A stretch of 64,000 nt of DNA from JBBDWK01 sp040902885 (GCA_040902885.1 JBBDWK010000084.1:25380-89379), one strand, 5' to 3'; numbered from the stretch's first letter, positions 17,721 through 26,007 are shown. The notes: generated from the letters alone by a model not told the origin. Numbers and translations: made by a program.

Positions 17721-18107
17721 TCAGGAAGGGGAACCGCCGGAATCCTCTCGTTGCCGCAGCGAATTCCGAAGGATTTGGAGGCCCTTGTCCACGTTCAAGG
17801 CGGTTTTCACGCCCTTCAGGAGCAGTCCAAGCTCCACCAGCGTGATAGCTACCGCCGGACGCATTCCAACCACAACCGTCTCGGCATCCAGAATTTTGGA
17901 CATGGCCGCCGTGCCGGCCAGCATGCGGCCAATGAATATGTCCACAATGTCGAGCGAAGAGATATCGATCACGACGCCTTTGGCGCCGGTTTCCGCGATG
18001 CGTCTCGTGAGATCGTCCTGAAGGGCGCTGGCGAGCCTGTCGTGCATATCCGCCTGAATGGACACCAGCAGAAATTCGCCCACCTTAAGAATCGGAATCC
18101 GGTTCAA
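17721..18107 (-). CDS. rsbS: RsbS-like stressosome scaffold protein (STAS domain)
   Basis: A 128-residue single STAS domain protein that lines up end to end with Bacillus RsbS (IPILKVGEFLLVSIQ; ETGAKGVVIDISSLD; VVGMRPAVAITLVELG). In Bacillus, RsbT phosphorylates Ser59 in the loop I-D-S-F. Here the matching residue is Ile57 (DIVDIFIGRML), encoded by ATA at 17937-17939, so the phosphorylation site is absent. The gene starts nine bases after rsbR, as in stressosome operons. It should still form a core with the RsbR-like protein, but cannot be switched by the usual phosphorylation. Function call is firm by homology; regulation is inferred to be altered. Confidence 0.9.
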   Translation of the reverse strand: MNRIPILKVGEFLLVSIQADMHDRLASALQDDLTRRIAETGAKGVVIDISSLDIVDIFIGRMLAGTAAMSKILDAETVVVGMRPAVAITLVELGLLLKGVKTALNVDKGLQILRNSLRQREDSGGSPS

Positions 18108-18116
18108 TCTTCCCCC

Positions 18117-18980
18117 TTAGGGCAGCTCTTTTTGGCGTGTAATTTCGAATCCGGTTTTGACCAGAGCGGCGGCCAAAGCATCCGCGAGACTCGCCTTGGT
18201 GACAACGCCGCCCAGGTCCACTTCCAAATGAACGACGGTCTGCGCGATCTGGGGACGGATGCCGCTGATGATACACTCCGCGCCCAGTAACCGCGCCGCG
18301 GCGACTGTCTTGAGCAGCTGCTGGGCCACCAGCGTATCCACGGTAGGCACGCCGGTCATGTCGATAATGGCGATCGAGGCCCCTGTGTTTACAATCTGCT
18401 GCAGTAGACTTTCCGTCACTACCTGGGCGCGGGCGCCGTCCAGGGTCCCAATGAGGGGCACGGCAAGAACGCCGGCCCACAAGCGGATCACGGGCGCGGC
18501 AAGCTCCGTCATCTCCTGCTGTTGGCGCAGAATCAGATCTTCGCGCCCCTTCCGGTGGACCTCCATCGTATAAATGCCCAATTCGTCGAGCAGGAGCGAG
18601 GCGCCCCAGATCTCCTCCGCCAGTTTTGGCGCGTTGTTCGCGTACTCGTTGCACAGGATGGAGAATAGCGGTTTCTTCAGAGAAAAGAGAAACCCGGCCG
18701 TCTCGGACGGAGTTAATCCTTGCTGCGAGCAGGCCAGGGAAAGAGACGCCAACTCCTCGTGGACATTGGACCACGCCTGCCCCGAGAGATCCTCGAAGCC
18801 CCCCTCCGATGCGGCTTGGGAAATGCCGGCCGTCAGTTTTCTGGCCCGTCTGCGGACCTCCTCCTCCGGCAAGGCGCGGCCCTTCAGGGCCATACTGCAC
18901 GACATCTCACGCGTCCATTCCTCAATGAGGTCTTCACCGTGACGCCTGAGTATCTCCGGAATTCTGCTGCGATCGTCCAT
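18117..18980 (-). CDS. RsbR-like stressosome protein (RsbRD N-terminal plus STAS)
   Basis: A 287-residue protein. Residues about 10-145 are an all-helical N-terminal sensor of the RsbRD_N type (ILRRHGEDLIEEWTREM ... LFSLKKPLFSIL); residues about 165-285 are a STAS domain (VPLIGTLDGARAQ; IIDMTGVPTVDTLVAQ; ISGIRPQIAQTVVHL). The threonine equal to Bacillus RsbRA Thr205 is kept (T216 in VDT); the position equal to Thr171 is Gly182. It would pair with RsbS to build the stressosome. It is the first gene of the operon, transcribed away from the secreted propeller/PHP gene; the 94 bases between hold both promoters. Confidence 0.9.
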   Translation of the reverse strand: MDDRSRIPEILRRHGEDLIEEWTREMSCSMALKGRALPEEEVRRRARKLTAGISQAASEGGFEDLSGQAWSNVHEELASLSLACSQQGLTPSETAGFLFSLKKPLFSILCNEYANNAPKLAEEIWGASLLLDELGIYTMEVHRKGREDLILRQQQEMTELAAPVIRLWAGVLAVPLIGTLDGARAQVVTESLLQQIVNTGASIAIIDMTGVPTVDTLVAQQLLKTVAAARLLGAECIISGIRPQIAQTVVHLEVDLGGVVTKASLADALAAALVKTGFEITRQKELP

Positions 18981-19074
18981 TAAGCATCCTTCGGGGGGGT
19001 AGTGAAGGCACGGTAAAGCAAAAATCCGGCAATGTGGGGCGACACCGGATCTTCAATAGTGTATAAGGAATTCC

Positions 19075-21540
19075 ATGCCGCGAATTCTGCCGCTCGCTCT
19101 GTTTGCCCTCCTCCTGCCGGAGACCGCCCTTTCGCAATCGGACCCGGTCTCCGCGATGCCTGTGGGACACGAGTACCGGCAGGACGACCTTCCCTCGATC
19201 GCCACCGCGCCCGACGGATCGCTGTGGGGCGCCTGGCTGAGCTTCGTTGGCGACCGAGACGACGTGGCCATCCGCCACTACAAGGACGGCAAATGGAGCA
19301 ACATTCAGTGGGTGCCGGGGACCAGCGGCGATAGCTGGCTGCCGCAAGTGGCCGTGGACGCCGCCAATCGCGTCTGGGTGGTATGGTCCTCGCAGGTGAG
19401 CGGCAACTGGGACCTTTTCGCGCGCCGCTTCGATCCCGCAACCCAGGAATGGAGCCGCATGGAGAGGCTCACCACCAGCCCGCTGCCGGATATCAACCCG
19501 CGCCTGGCCTCCGACGGCAAGGGCCGGTTTGCACTCGCCTGGCAGGGCTTTCGCGGGAAGAACGCCAATATTTTTCTGAAGACTTTCGACGGCCAAAACT
19601 GGTTGCCCAACGTGCGGGTCACCAACCGCGCGGCGAACGATTGGGAACCGGCCGTCGCGATCGACAGTCAGGGCGCCGCATGGATAGCTTACGACAGCTA
19701 CAAAAACGGCAACTACGATGTCTATCTGTCGCGAGTGAAGGATGGAGCGGTGCAGGGCGAAGAGATGGCCGTCGCCGCGACGCCGCGCTTCGAAGCCCGG
19801 CCCACGGTGGCCGTGGATAGCGCCGGCCGGGTGTGGGTGGCGTGGGAGGCGGGTCGTCCGAACTGGGGCAAGGACCAGGGCTATACGATCCGCGAGCGCC
19901 AGCCCGGCGTTCCATTGGGCGCTATCAGGGAATTGCGCATCCGCTGTTATGCGGGCGGCGAGTGGAAAGAGACGAGCGCGCCGCTGAACGCGGCCTTCCC
20001 GCAAGGCAACACCTACCAGCCGCACGTGTTTGCCGATGGCAAGGGCGGAGTGTGGGTGGCTGCCAAGACCCGTATGGTCAGCTTCGCGGGCGTTCAGGGA
20101 CGCGGGCAGAGGGGTTACTGGGAGTATGCCATCACGAGATTGGAAGGCGCGAACTGGACCAAGGCCGTCCCGCTGCCCAACAGTTGGGGCCGGTCCAGCA
20201 CGCGGATCAATGCCACGCTGGCGACAGATGGCCGCCTCTGGCTGGCATGGCCGACGGATAATCGGGGGGTTGAGTTCGCGCACCGTCCCCTGCGCCAGCA
20301 AGTCTACGTCGGAAGCGTTCCCTCGCCGGTTACGATGGCCGCGCCGGCGCTGAGGAATCCAGCCGAAGAAAAGATTGAAGTGAAGCTGGGCCACGCCGAC
20401 GAAGCCGGCGATCTGCGCGCCATCCGTTCCTATGTCGCCGTGGTGGGCGGCGAGCCCAAGCACATCGTGCGCGGGGACTTTCATCGACACACCGAGTTGA
20501 GCTGGGACGGCGGAGGCGGGAACGATGGCTCGCTCCAGGATTTCTACCGCTACATGATCGACGCGGGCGCAATGGATTTCGGCGCATCCACCGACCATCA
20601 AGGCGGCGCGTGGCCTTACTGGTGGTGGTACACGCAGAAGATGACCGACATGTACCACGTGCCGGGCGCCTACGTCCCGGTCTTCGGTTACGAGCGCAGC
20701 GCCACCTTTCCTAACGGCCACCGTAACATGTTCTTCGCGCGGCGCTCCGATTCTCGTGTGACACCCTTTTTCCTCAAGGACGGAGTCCAAGGCTTTACCC
20801 TGCCCCTATCCCCCCAAGGCGATGAACCCGGCGTTGGCACCGGTGCGCTGGTGGCCAACGACACCAAGCTGCTCTATGAAGAGATTCGCAAGCGCAACGC
20901 CATCGCCATCTCTCATACCTCCGGAACGCGCATGGGAACCGACTGGCGCGATAACGATCCGGACCTGGAGCCGGTGGTCGAAATCTTCCAGGGCGCAAGA
21001 ACCAGCTACGAGAAACTGGGCGAGCCGCTGGTGGCTCGCGAGCAGCAAGACGCGCAGCACATGAAGGTTGCGGGCTACTTCCCCGAAGGAATGGTTTCCA
21101 ACGCCTGGGGCAAGGGCTATAAGCTGGGCATCATCGCCAGCTCGGATCACGGCTCCACGCACATCTCATACGCCATGGTCTATACCGCCGACCCCACCCG
21201 GCAGGGCATCCTCGATGCCATCCGACGGCGCCACACATATGGCGCAACCGACAACATCGTTCTGGACGTCCAAATGGGGGAGCATTTCATGGGCGACGAG
21301 TTCCCGATGAGCCAGCCTATACCGTTGAAGGTAAAGATCCGGGGCACGCGAGCCGTCGCGCGCGTCGATGTAATCAAGGACAGCCAGATTGTCTACTCGG
21401 TTTCTCCCGGGCAGCGGATAGTCGAATTCGAATATACTGATAGAGAGGATGTCGGGGGCAAGCACTATTACTACGTGCGGGTGCGGCAGGACGACGACAC
21501 GATCGCTTGGTCCTCGCCCATGTTCGTCAATTACCAATAG
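19075..21540 (+). CDS. Secreted beta-propeller protein with a PHP-like metallophosphoesterase domain
   Basis: An 821-residue exported protein (signal peptide about 1-20). Residues about 30-430 contain repeated blade motifs of the form D-x-x-G-x-x-W-x-A/V-W (APDGSLWGAW, DAANRVWVVW, DSQGAAWIAY, DSAGRVWVAW), a six- or seven-bladed propeller. From about 465 a PHP/DUF3604-like domain starts with RGDFHRHTELSWDGG (H470, H472), then DFGASTDHQ, IAISHTSGT and GIIASSDHG, metal-binding blocks of that superfamily. A final strand-rich segment follows. The role may be hydrolysis of an exported phosphate ester or glycan modification; the substrate is not evident. It heads a rightward group with three small genes. 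Confidence 0.8.
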   Translation: MPRILPLALFALLLPETALSQSDPVSAMPVGHEYRQDDLPSIATAPDGSLWGAWLSFVGDRDDVAIRHYKDGKWSNIQWVPGTSGDSWLPQVAVDAANRVWVVWSSQVSGNWDLFARRFDPATQEWSRMERLTTSPLPDINPRLASDGKGRFALAWQGFRGKNANIFLKTFDGQNWLPNVRVTNRAANDWEPAVAIDSQGAAWIAYDSYKNGNYDVYLSRVKDGAVQGEEMAVAATPRFEARPTVAVDSAGRVWVAWEAGRPNWGKDQGYTIRERQPGVPLGAIRELRIRCYAGGEWKETSAPLNAAFPQGNTYQPHVFADGKGGVWVAAKTRMVSFAGVQGRGQRGYWEYAITRLEGANWTKAVPLPNSWGRSSTRINATLATDGRLWLAWPTDNRGVEFAHRPLRQQVYVGSVPSPVTMAAPALRNPAEEKIEVKLGHADEAGDLRAIRSYVAVVGGEPKHIVRGDFHRHTELSWDGGGGNDGSLQDFYRYMIDAGAMDFGASTDHQGGAWPYWWWYTQKMTDMYHVPGAYVPVFGYERSATFPNGHRNMFFARRSDSRVTPFFLKDGVQGFTLPLSPQGDEPGVGTGALVANDTKLLYEEIRKRNAIAISHTSGTRMGTDWRDNDPDLEPVVEIFQGARTSYEKLGEPLVAREQQDAQHMKVAGYFPEGMVSNAWGKGYKLGIIASSDHGSTHISYAMVYTADPTRQGILDAIRRRHTYGATDNIVLDVQMGEHFMGDEFPMSQPIPLKVKIRGTRAVARVDVIKDSQIVYSVSPGQRIVEFEYTDREDVGGKHYYYVRVRQDDDTIAWSSPMFVNYQ

Positions 21541-21543
21541 ACA

Positions 21544-21768
21544 ATGAGCAGCTTCTTGCGGAAAATTCCCGAGCCGTTCCGCACGGGTCTTGGATTTATC
21601 CTCCTCCTCATGGGCATCATCGGACTTCTGATTCCGGTCGTGCCCCAGTGGCCGTTCCTGATTCCCGCATTGGTCATCCTAGCTGACCGGTTCGACTGGG
21701 CCAAGCGCGTGCTCGAATGGGCGCAGTGCAAGCTGGCCAAAATTCGCGGGGTCAAAATCAGCGGGTAA
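21544..21768 (+). CDS. PGPGW/DUF454-like small membrane protein
   Basis: A 74-residue protein with two hydrophobic segments joined by a Pro-rich turn (LLMGIIGLLIPVVPQWPFLIPALVILA) and a basic C-terminal tail. The G-L-L-I-P-x-x-P-Q-W-P-F/L pattern matches the PGPGW family of putative transmembrane proteins. Function unknown. It starts three bases after the preceding gene's stop, so it is probably co-transcribed with the propeller/PHP gene and the thioesterase gene nine bases downstream. Confidence 0.72.
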   Translation: MSSFLRKIPEPFRTGLGFILLLMGIIGLLIPVVPQWPFLIPALVILADRFDWAKRVLEWAQCKLAKIRGVKISG

Positions 21769-21777
21769 GATATCTGC

Positions 21778-22182
21778 ATGGCGGAAATTCCGGCAGGCAC
21801 GAAGCGCGAGGAAGCGCTGGTGGTGACTACTGAAGAGGCAATCAGCTTCCTCGGCCTCGATTCCGCGCGCGTTCTCTCGACTCCCCAGATGATCCTGCAA
21901 ATGGAGCGAACATCGCGCAACGCCGTGCTACCCCTGCTGGACCCCGGTCACGATACCGTCGGAACCCACGTGAATGTCTACCACCTGGCCGCGGCGCCGC
22001 TGGGTTCGCGCGTGATCTTCCATTCCGAAGTGCTCTGGGTCGAAGACCGCCGGATTCAATTCAAAGTCGAGGCTGTGGACGAAAAGGGCGTTAAGATCGG
22101 CGAGGGCACGCACGAGCGAAGAGTGATTGATATCGCCCGCTTCGCGGAAAAGATGGAGCGGGCGAAAGCCGGGCTATCCTAG
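21778..22182 (+). CDS. FlK-like hotdog thioesterase
   Basis: A 134-residue protein of the hotdog fold. The pattern LSTPQMILQMERTSRNAV, GHDTVGTHVNVYHLAAAPLGSRV and GTHERRVID resembles fluoroacetyl-CoA thioesterase FlK and its many uncharacterised relatives, including the conserved Glu of the QMER helix and the histidine of VYHLAAAP. It probably hydrolyses a small acyl-CoA in the cytoplasm. It lies in the tight group 19075-22714. Confidence 0.85.
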   Translation: MAEIPAGTKREEALVVTTEEAISFLGLDSARVLSTPQMILQMERTSRNAVLPLLDPGHDTVGTHVNVYHLAAAPLGSRVIFHSEVLWVEDRRIQFKVEAVDEKGVKIGEGTHERRVIDIARFAEKMERAKAGLS

Positions 22183-22186
22183 GAAG

Positions 22187-22714
22187 ATGCTACGTATCTT
22201 TCTCATTCTGGCGCTCATGGCGGCGGCTTCCATCGCCTGGGCCGAATCCGCCGGCGGCGTGAAGTGGACCGCGCCTTTCGGGTGGAAGTCGCAAGGACCC
22301 AGGCCCATGCGCGCCGCTACTTATGCCGTGCCCGCCGAAGCGGGCGACAAGGAAGCTGGCGAGATGGCCGTCTTCTATTTCGGGCCGGGGCAGGGCGGCG
22401 CGGTGCAGGCCAACATCGACCGTTGGATCGGCCAGTTCGAGCAGCCCGACGGAAAGCCTTCGCGCTCCGTGGCGCGCACCAAGAAGGAGACCATCGGAGG
22501 CTTTGCGGTCACAACCATCGACCTCACCGGGACGTACGTCGCGTCCATGGGACCCATGTCGGGTGTCAAAGGCAACAAGCCCGGCTACCGCCTGCTGGGA
22601 GCAATAGTAGAGAGCGCGGAAGGACCGCTGTTCTTCAAACTGACCGGACCGGAGAAGACTGTGGCGGCTGCGCAGCCGAAATTTCAATCCCTGCTGCGAT
22701 CGATCAGCAAATAG
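22187..22714 (+). CDS. Secreted hypothetical protein
   Basis: A 175-residue protein starting at the ATG four bases after the thioesterase stop (MLRIFLILALMAAASIAWAES); an in-frame ATG 60 bases upstream lies inside the thioesterase gene and precedes the signal peptide, so it is not used. The mature part starts VKWTAPFGWKSQGPRPMR and has a pattern of short strands ending AAAQPKFQSLLRSISK, similar to the many small exported Acidobacteriota and Planctomycetes proteins that bind a hydrophobic surface. No specific function can be assigned. Its 3' end overlaps the convergent ferrochelatase gene by 11 bases. Confidence 0.75.
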   Translation: MLRIFLILALMAAASIAWAESAGGVKWTAPFGWKSQGPRPMRAATYAVPAEAGDKEAGEMAVFYFGPGQGGAVQANIDRWIGQFEQPDGKPSRSVARTKKETIGGFAVTTIDLTGTYVASMGPMSGVKGNKPGYRLLGAIVESAEGPLFFKLTGPEKTVAAAQPKFQSLLRSISK

Positions 22715-23630
22715 CCACGCAACAATCATCGGGACATGCGGCGGCTGGGGCGCCCGCCAGCCGCTCTTCAATCAGCTCCCGCACCATCTCTATGAAGCGC
22801 GGATGCACGCCGGCAGTTCCCGCACGCACCATGCGAATTCCCAATTCCTGGCAGGTTCGCGCGGCTTCCGTGTCCAGGTCGTAAACCACTTCCATGTGAT
22901 CGGAAACGAAACCGATCGGCGCGATCACGACTTCGCCCGACCTGTGCTCCCGCAGGAAATCGTTCACATCCGGCTCGAGCCAGGGCTGCCTGGGCGGCCC
23001 GCTGCGGCTCTGATAAACGAGATGCCAGCGTTTGGCGCCCGCGGATCCGGCGACCAGACGCGAAGCCTCGTGCAGCTGAGCTTCATACCGCGAACCGCGG
23101 GCCATCGCTAGCGGGATGCTATGCGCGCTGAAGAGCACCGTGGCTTCCGGAAGCTGCCGGAGCGCGGTCCGCAGACGGTCGGCATTGGCCTCAATGAATC
23201 CGGGATGATTATAAAAAGCGCGCAGCTTTTCCACCTGCGGGGCATGGGGTCCGACTGCCGCCCGCGCACGTGCAATATCCTCCAGATACTGGCGGCAGCC
23301 GGAATACGAAGCCCATGCCGAGGTGACAAACGCAAAGGCGTTCCGTACGCCATCTGCCGCCATCTGCCGTAGCGTGTCGGCAAGCATGGGATGCCAGTTC
23401 CGATTTCCCCAATAGACAGGCAAGCGCAGCTCTTTTCGCAGCGCGTCGACCAGAGCGCGGTTCTGGTCGTTGATCGGACTCCGCCCGCCGAAGCGATAAT
23501 AATGCTCCGCAACCTCCAGCATCCGCTCCCGAGGCACATTCCGGCTGCGCAGCACGTTCTCGAGAAAAGGGATAACGTCTTCGGTCTTTTCCGGCCCCCC
23601 GAAGGAGACTACGAGAATGGCAGGGTCCAT
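22704..23630 (-). CDS. hemH: Ferrochelatase
   Basis: A 308-residue cytoplasmic enzyme that inserts iron into a porphyrin at the end of haem synthesis. Hallmarks are the N-terminal ILVVSFGGPE, HYYRFGGRSPINDQNRAL, VLFSAHSIPLAM with the catalytic histidine, LVYQSRSGPPRQPWLEPDV and VIAPIGFVSDHMEVVYDLD with the catalytic glutamate. The C-terminus ends CPDDCCVAIC: four cysteines in ten residues. Several bacterial ferrochelatases carry a C-terminal 2Fe-2S cluster, and this tail could be such a ligand set. It is transcribed alone, convergent with the secreted protein gene. Confidence 0.94.
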   Translation of the reverse strand: MDPAILVVSFGGPEKTEDVIPFLENVLRSRNVPRERMLEVAEHYYRFGGRSPINDQNRALVDALRKELRLPVYWGNRNWHPMLADTLRQMAADGVRNAFAFVTSAWASYSGCRQYLEDIARARAAVGPHAPQVEKLRAFYNHPGFIEANADRLRTALRQLPEATVLFSAHSIPLAMARGSRYEAQLHEASRLVAGSAGAKRWHLVYQSRSGPPRQPWLEPDVNDFLREHRSGEVVIAPIGFVSDHMEVVYDLDTEAARTCQELGIRMVRAGTAGVHPRFIEMVRELIEERLAGAPAAACPDDCCVAIC

Positions 23631-23680
23631 CCCTTCCAGTATGAGATATCCCCCGGCGATAATGAATCTCAGGAGATTGA

Positions 23681-24655
23681 ATGCGAGTACTCGTCACCGG
23701 AGCGCAAGGCTGCATTGGAGCATGGGTGGTCAAGGCGCTGTTAGAACGCAATCTGGATGTGTTGATTTACGATACCGACCCCGCGCCGGCGCGCCTCTCA
23801 CTGCTGGCGCCGCGGGAAACAGTGGGTCGCGTGGCCATCGAGGTTGGCGCCATCGAAGACACGGCACGGGTGAAATGTTTGGTGAAAGACGCCGGCATCA
23901 CCCACATCATGCACCTCGCGGCGCGCCTTATGCCCTATTGCCAAGCCAATCCCGTGACAGGCGGAATGGTCAACGTGATCGGCACTTTGAACGTCTTCGA
24001 GGCGGCGCGCGACGCCGGACGTTCTGTTCGAGTCGTTTATGCCAGCTCATCCGCCGTGTGGGGTCCGGAAGAGGCGTACGGCAGCGGGAAGCTCACGGAA
24101 GACGATCCTGTCAAACCGGCCACACATTATGGTGTTTTCAAACAGGCCAACGAGGGCAACGCCCGCGCCTTCTATCTCGCCAATGGAATCTCGAGCGTCG
24201 GATTGCGGCCCTGGACGGTGTATGGCGTGGGCCGCGACCGGGGCTTGACGGCCGATCCTACAATTGCCATGAAGGCCCTGGTGCTGGGCAAGCCCTTCCA
24301 TATCCGGCTGGGCGGTTTTATGGACTTGCAGTATGTGGAGGACGTCGCCGAGAGTTTTGTGCGCTCGTTGCTCAGCCCGCTGGAAGGCGCGCACGTATTC
24401 AATCTTGAGGGCGCGGTGGCAGGGATGGATGTTCTTGTCGCTACGCTGGAGCGATTACGTCCCGGCGCTTCGAGCTTAATCACAGCCGGCGGGCCGCAGG
24501 TGCCAGTGGCCTTCCGCATGGACGACGCTCAACTTCGCTCGAAAGTTCCGGGAATTCCGAAAACCTCGCTTGAAGACGGAATCTCCCGGACTCTCGAAAT
24601 CTATGAGCGGCTGCTGGCGGAAGGCCGCCTGGACGGGACTCTTGGCGAGAGCTGA
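23681..24655 (+). CDS. NAD-dependent epimerase/dehydratase (extended SDR)
   Basis: A 324-residue extended short-chain dehydrogenase. The Rossmann motif is T-G7-A-Q-G10-C-I-G13; D32 and following residues suit NAD; the catalytic triad is in YASSSAVWG (S124/S125) and Y151-GVF-K155. RPWTVYGVGRDRGLT (about residue 190) is the usual substrate-side loop. It should epimerise or dehydrate a nucleotide sugar, or reduce a related carbonyl compound. It is divergent from ferrochelatase and convergent with the DUF3618 gene, so it forms its own unit. The specific sugar cannot be deduced. Confidence 0.88.
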   Translation: MRVLVTGAQGCIGAWVVKALLERNLDVLIYDTDPAPARLSLLAPRETVGRVAIEVGAIEDTARVKCLVKDAGITHIMHLAARLMPYCQANPVTGGMVNVIGTLNVFEAARDAGRSVRVVYASSSAVWGPEEAYGSGKLTEDDPVKPATHYGVFKQANEGNARAFYLANGISSVGLRPWTVYGVGRDRGLTADPTIAMKALVLGKPFHIRLGGFMDLQYVEDVAESFVRSLLSPLEGAHVFNLEGAVAGMDVLVATLERLRPGASSLITAGGPQVPVAFRMDDAQLRSKVPGIPKTSLEDGISRTLEIYERLLAEGRLDGTLGES

Positions 24656-24658
24656 AGC

Positions 24659-25162
24659 CTAAAGAGTTGCGCCGCCGCCGCTGGTCAACGGCATCTCCGA
24701 CGTACCCATCCCGCGGCGCTTCGCCTGCTCGGTTTTCTGGTACTCCTCGCGGAATCCGGGAATCACGGTCTCCAGGAAGCGCTGCACATTGAAGGCGGAA
24801 ACGCCGATCAATGCGCCCTTCATGTTATCCCACATCTCCCCGGCCCGCCGCCGCTGATATGACATCGCCCGGCTAGGCTGGGTGGCGCCCTTCGTGTATG
24901 AAGACTCTCTGCTTCTCTCCTCCTGACCGCTCCACTCGTAAGAGGAGCGCGTCCTCCTGCGCGAGCCGTTTTTCCCGATCATCATCGAGAGCATCAGGCC
25001 CCCGCCAAAAGCCGCTCCCACCATAGTGATCGGATGCTTTTGGAATTGGTTCCGCACGCTCATCTTTGATTTGACTCTCTGCTGAAACTCGGACAGATTT
25101 CTGCCGAGATGGTCCCGAGTCTCTTCAATGTGTCTTTCTATCTGGTCCGTTCTCTCGCCCAT
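24659..25162 (-). CDS. DUF3618-like membrane-associated protein
   Basis: A 167-residue protein starting MGERTDQIERHIEETRDHLGRNLSE, the E-I-E-x-T-R-x-x-L-x-x-x-L pattern of DUF3618. One hydrophobic segment follows (ITMVGAAFGGGLMLSMMIG, about residues 45-63), then a basic, serine-rich region and a second short hydrophobic stretch near 120. Function is not known. It overlaps the upstream YqjE-like gene by 25 bases and is the last gene of a three-gene set of small envelope proteins (DUF883, YqjE-like, DUF3618), an association also found in other bacteria. Confidence 0.78.
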   Translation of the reverse strand: MGERTDQIERHIEETRDHLGRNLSEFQQRVKSKMSVRNQFQKHPITMVGAAFGGGLMLSMMIGKNGSRRRTRSSYEWSGQEERSRESSYTKGATQPSRAMSYQRRRAGEMWDNMKGALIGVSAFNVQRFLETVIPGFREEYQKTEQAKRRGMGTSEMPLTSGGGATL

Positions 25163-25527
25163 TCTATGTTCTCCTTGACGGTATCGATGGTTCTAGCGGG
25201 TTTCGCTTGAACCCGCTTCATGCGCCGCATTCCCGCATCCAGCAGCACTGCGGCGACCACTCCCACCAGCAGCGCCGTGAACAGCGCCGCGAACCACGCG
25301 GAAACCACCGCCGTCAGTGCGAAAAACAGGCACAACAGCAGGAAGCCCACCGCGTACAAACCTAGCAGGCCGCCCGCCGCAACCCAGGTTGCCGCTTTGC
25401 GGGCTTTATTGATCTCCTCGCGAGTTTCTTCTTTTGCCAGCCGCACCTCGGAGCGAAACAACTCCTGAGCGTCCCGGAAAATATCCTGTACGACATCCTT
25501 CAACGATCGGTCGGTTTCTAAAGGCAT
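25138..25527 (-). CDS. YqjE-like / phage-holin-family membrane protein
   Basis: About 129 residues from the ATG at 25527, which has GGGAGG six bases ahead; an upstream in-frame start at 25599 lacks such a site. An amphipathic helix (LKDVVQDIFRDAQELFRSEVRLAKEETR) precedes two long membrane helices (about 50-75 and 80-105), the pattern of the YqjE/Actinobacteriophage-holin family. Despite that family name the context is not phage: it lies between DUF883 and DUF3618 genes, as in yqjD-yqjE operons. The role may be in envelope stress or ribosome hibernation at the membrane. Confidence 0.8.
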   Translation of the reverse strand: MPLETDRSLKDVVQDIFRDAQELFRSEVRLAKEETREEINKARKAATWVAAGGLLGLYAVGFLLLCLFFALTAVVSAWFAALFTALLVGVVAAVLLDAGMRRMKRVQAKPARTIDTVKENIEWARERTR

Positions 25528-25555
25528 CTCGACCTCCCTCGGGATGTACGAATCC

Positions 25556-25957
25556 TCACCGTGCGTTTCGAACCATGCGGCCGACCAGGAATCCCCCAAC
25601 GGCCGCTACAACGAGCGACTGCACGGGATGACGGCGCAGAGTGTTCTCCGTATCGTGTTTTATGGTGTTGGTGTCATGAGTTCGCACGTACTCCGCCGCC
25701 GAGTGCAATCCGTCCGCGGCCTTGTGAGCGATGCCCGACACCCGTTGGCCGCCGGGAAGACCGTCGGCGCGGCGGTGCATTGATGACGACGCATTTTCGA
25801 GTTTACCGGCAACGGACCGCAAGCCCTCGTCAACCTTGCCGGCCGCATTCCGCCCGTACTCCGACGCTTTCCGACAGATGCCGGATGCGGTCTCTCTCAT
25901 CCGATTGGCCGTGCGTCCATTCGATTCATCCAACGTGATGTTTGGACCTTGCGACAT
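25556..25957 (-). CDS. DUF883 (ElaB/YqjD-like) membrane-anchored protein
   Basis: A 133-residue protein: a long, mainly hydrophilic helical region with repeated A/G-x-x-x spacing, then the C-terminal anchor RRHPVQSLVVAAVGGFLVGR, diagnostic of the ElaB/YqjD/DUF883 family. In E. coli YqjD associates with ribosomes at the inner membrane in stationary phase. A GGGAGG ribosome site precedes the ATG. Just upstream, at 25974-26007, is a perfect 17-base tandem repeat that may be an operator. First gene of the DUF883-YqjE-DUF3618 set. Confidence 0.8.
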   Translation of the reverse strand: MSQGPNITLDESNGRTANRMRETASGICRKASEYGRNAAGKVDEGLRSVAGKLENASSSMHRRADGLPGGQRVSGIAHKAADGLHSAAEYVRTHDTNTIKHDTENTLRRHPVQSLVVAAVGGFLVGRMVRNAR

Positions 25958-25973
25958 TGTTGTATGCCTCCCT

Positions 25974-26007
25974 TTAGTGTGTGAAACGTATTAGTGTGTG
26001 AAACGTA
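25974..26007. repeat. Perfect 17-base tandem repeat in the DUF883 operon promoter
   Basis: TTAGTGTGTGAAACGTA occurs twice back to back (25974-25990 and 25991-26007), 17 bases ahead of the DUF883 start codon on the minus strand. Read on that strand each copy has TACGTTTCACACAC. Two identical sites spaced 17 bases apart sit on roughly the same face after about 1.6 turns, so this could be a double operator or an overlapping pair of promoters; a recent slippage duplication is the simple alternative. Confidence 0.75.

Noticed and set aside
18934..20790. 618-codon minus-strand frame
   Set aside because: Antisense to the propeller/PHP gene and without any family-like motif.
25138..25527. Phage holin as sign of a prophage
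   Set aside because: The family name is misleading; neighbours are DUF883 and DUF3618, with no phage genes.
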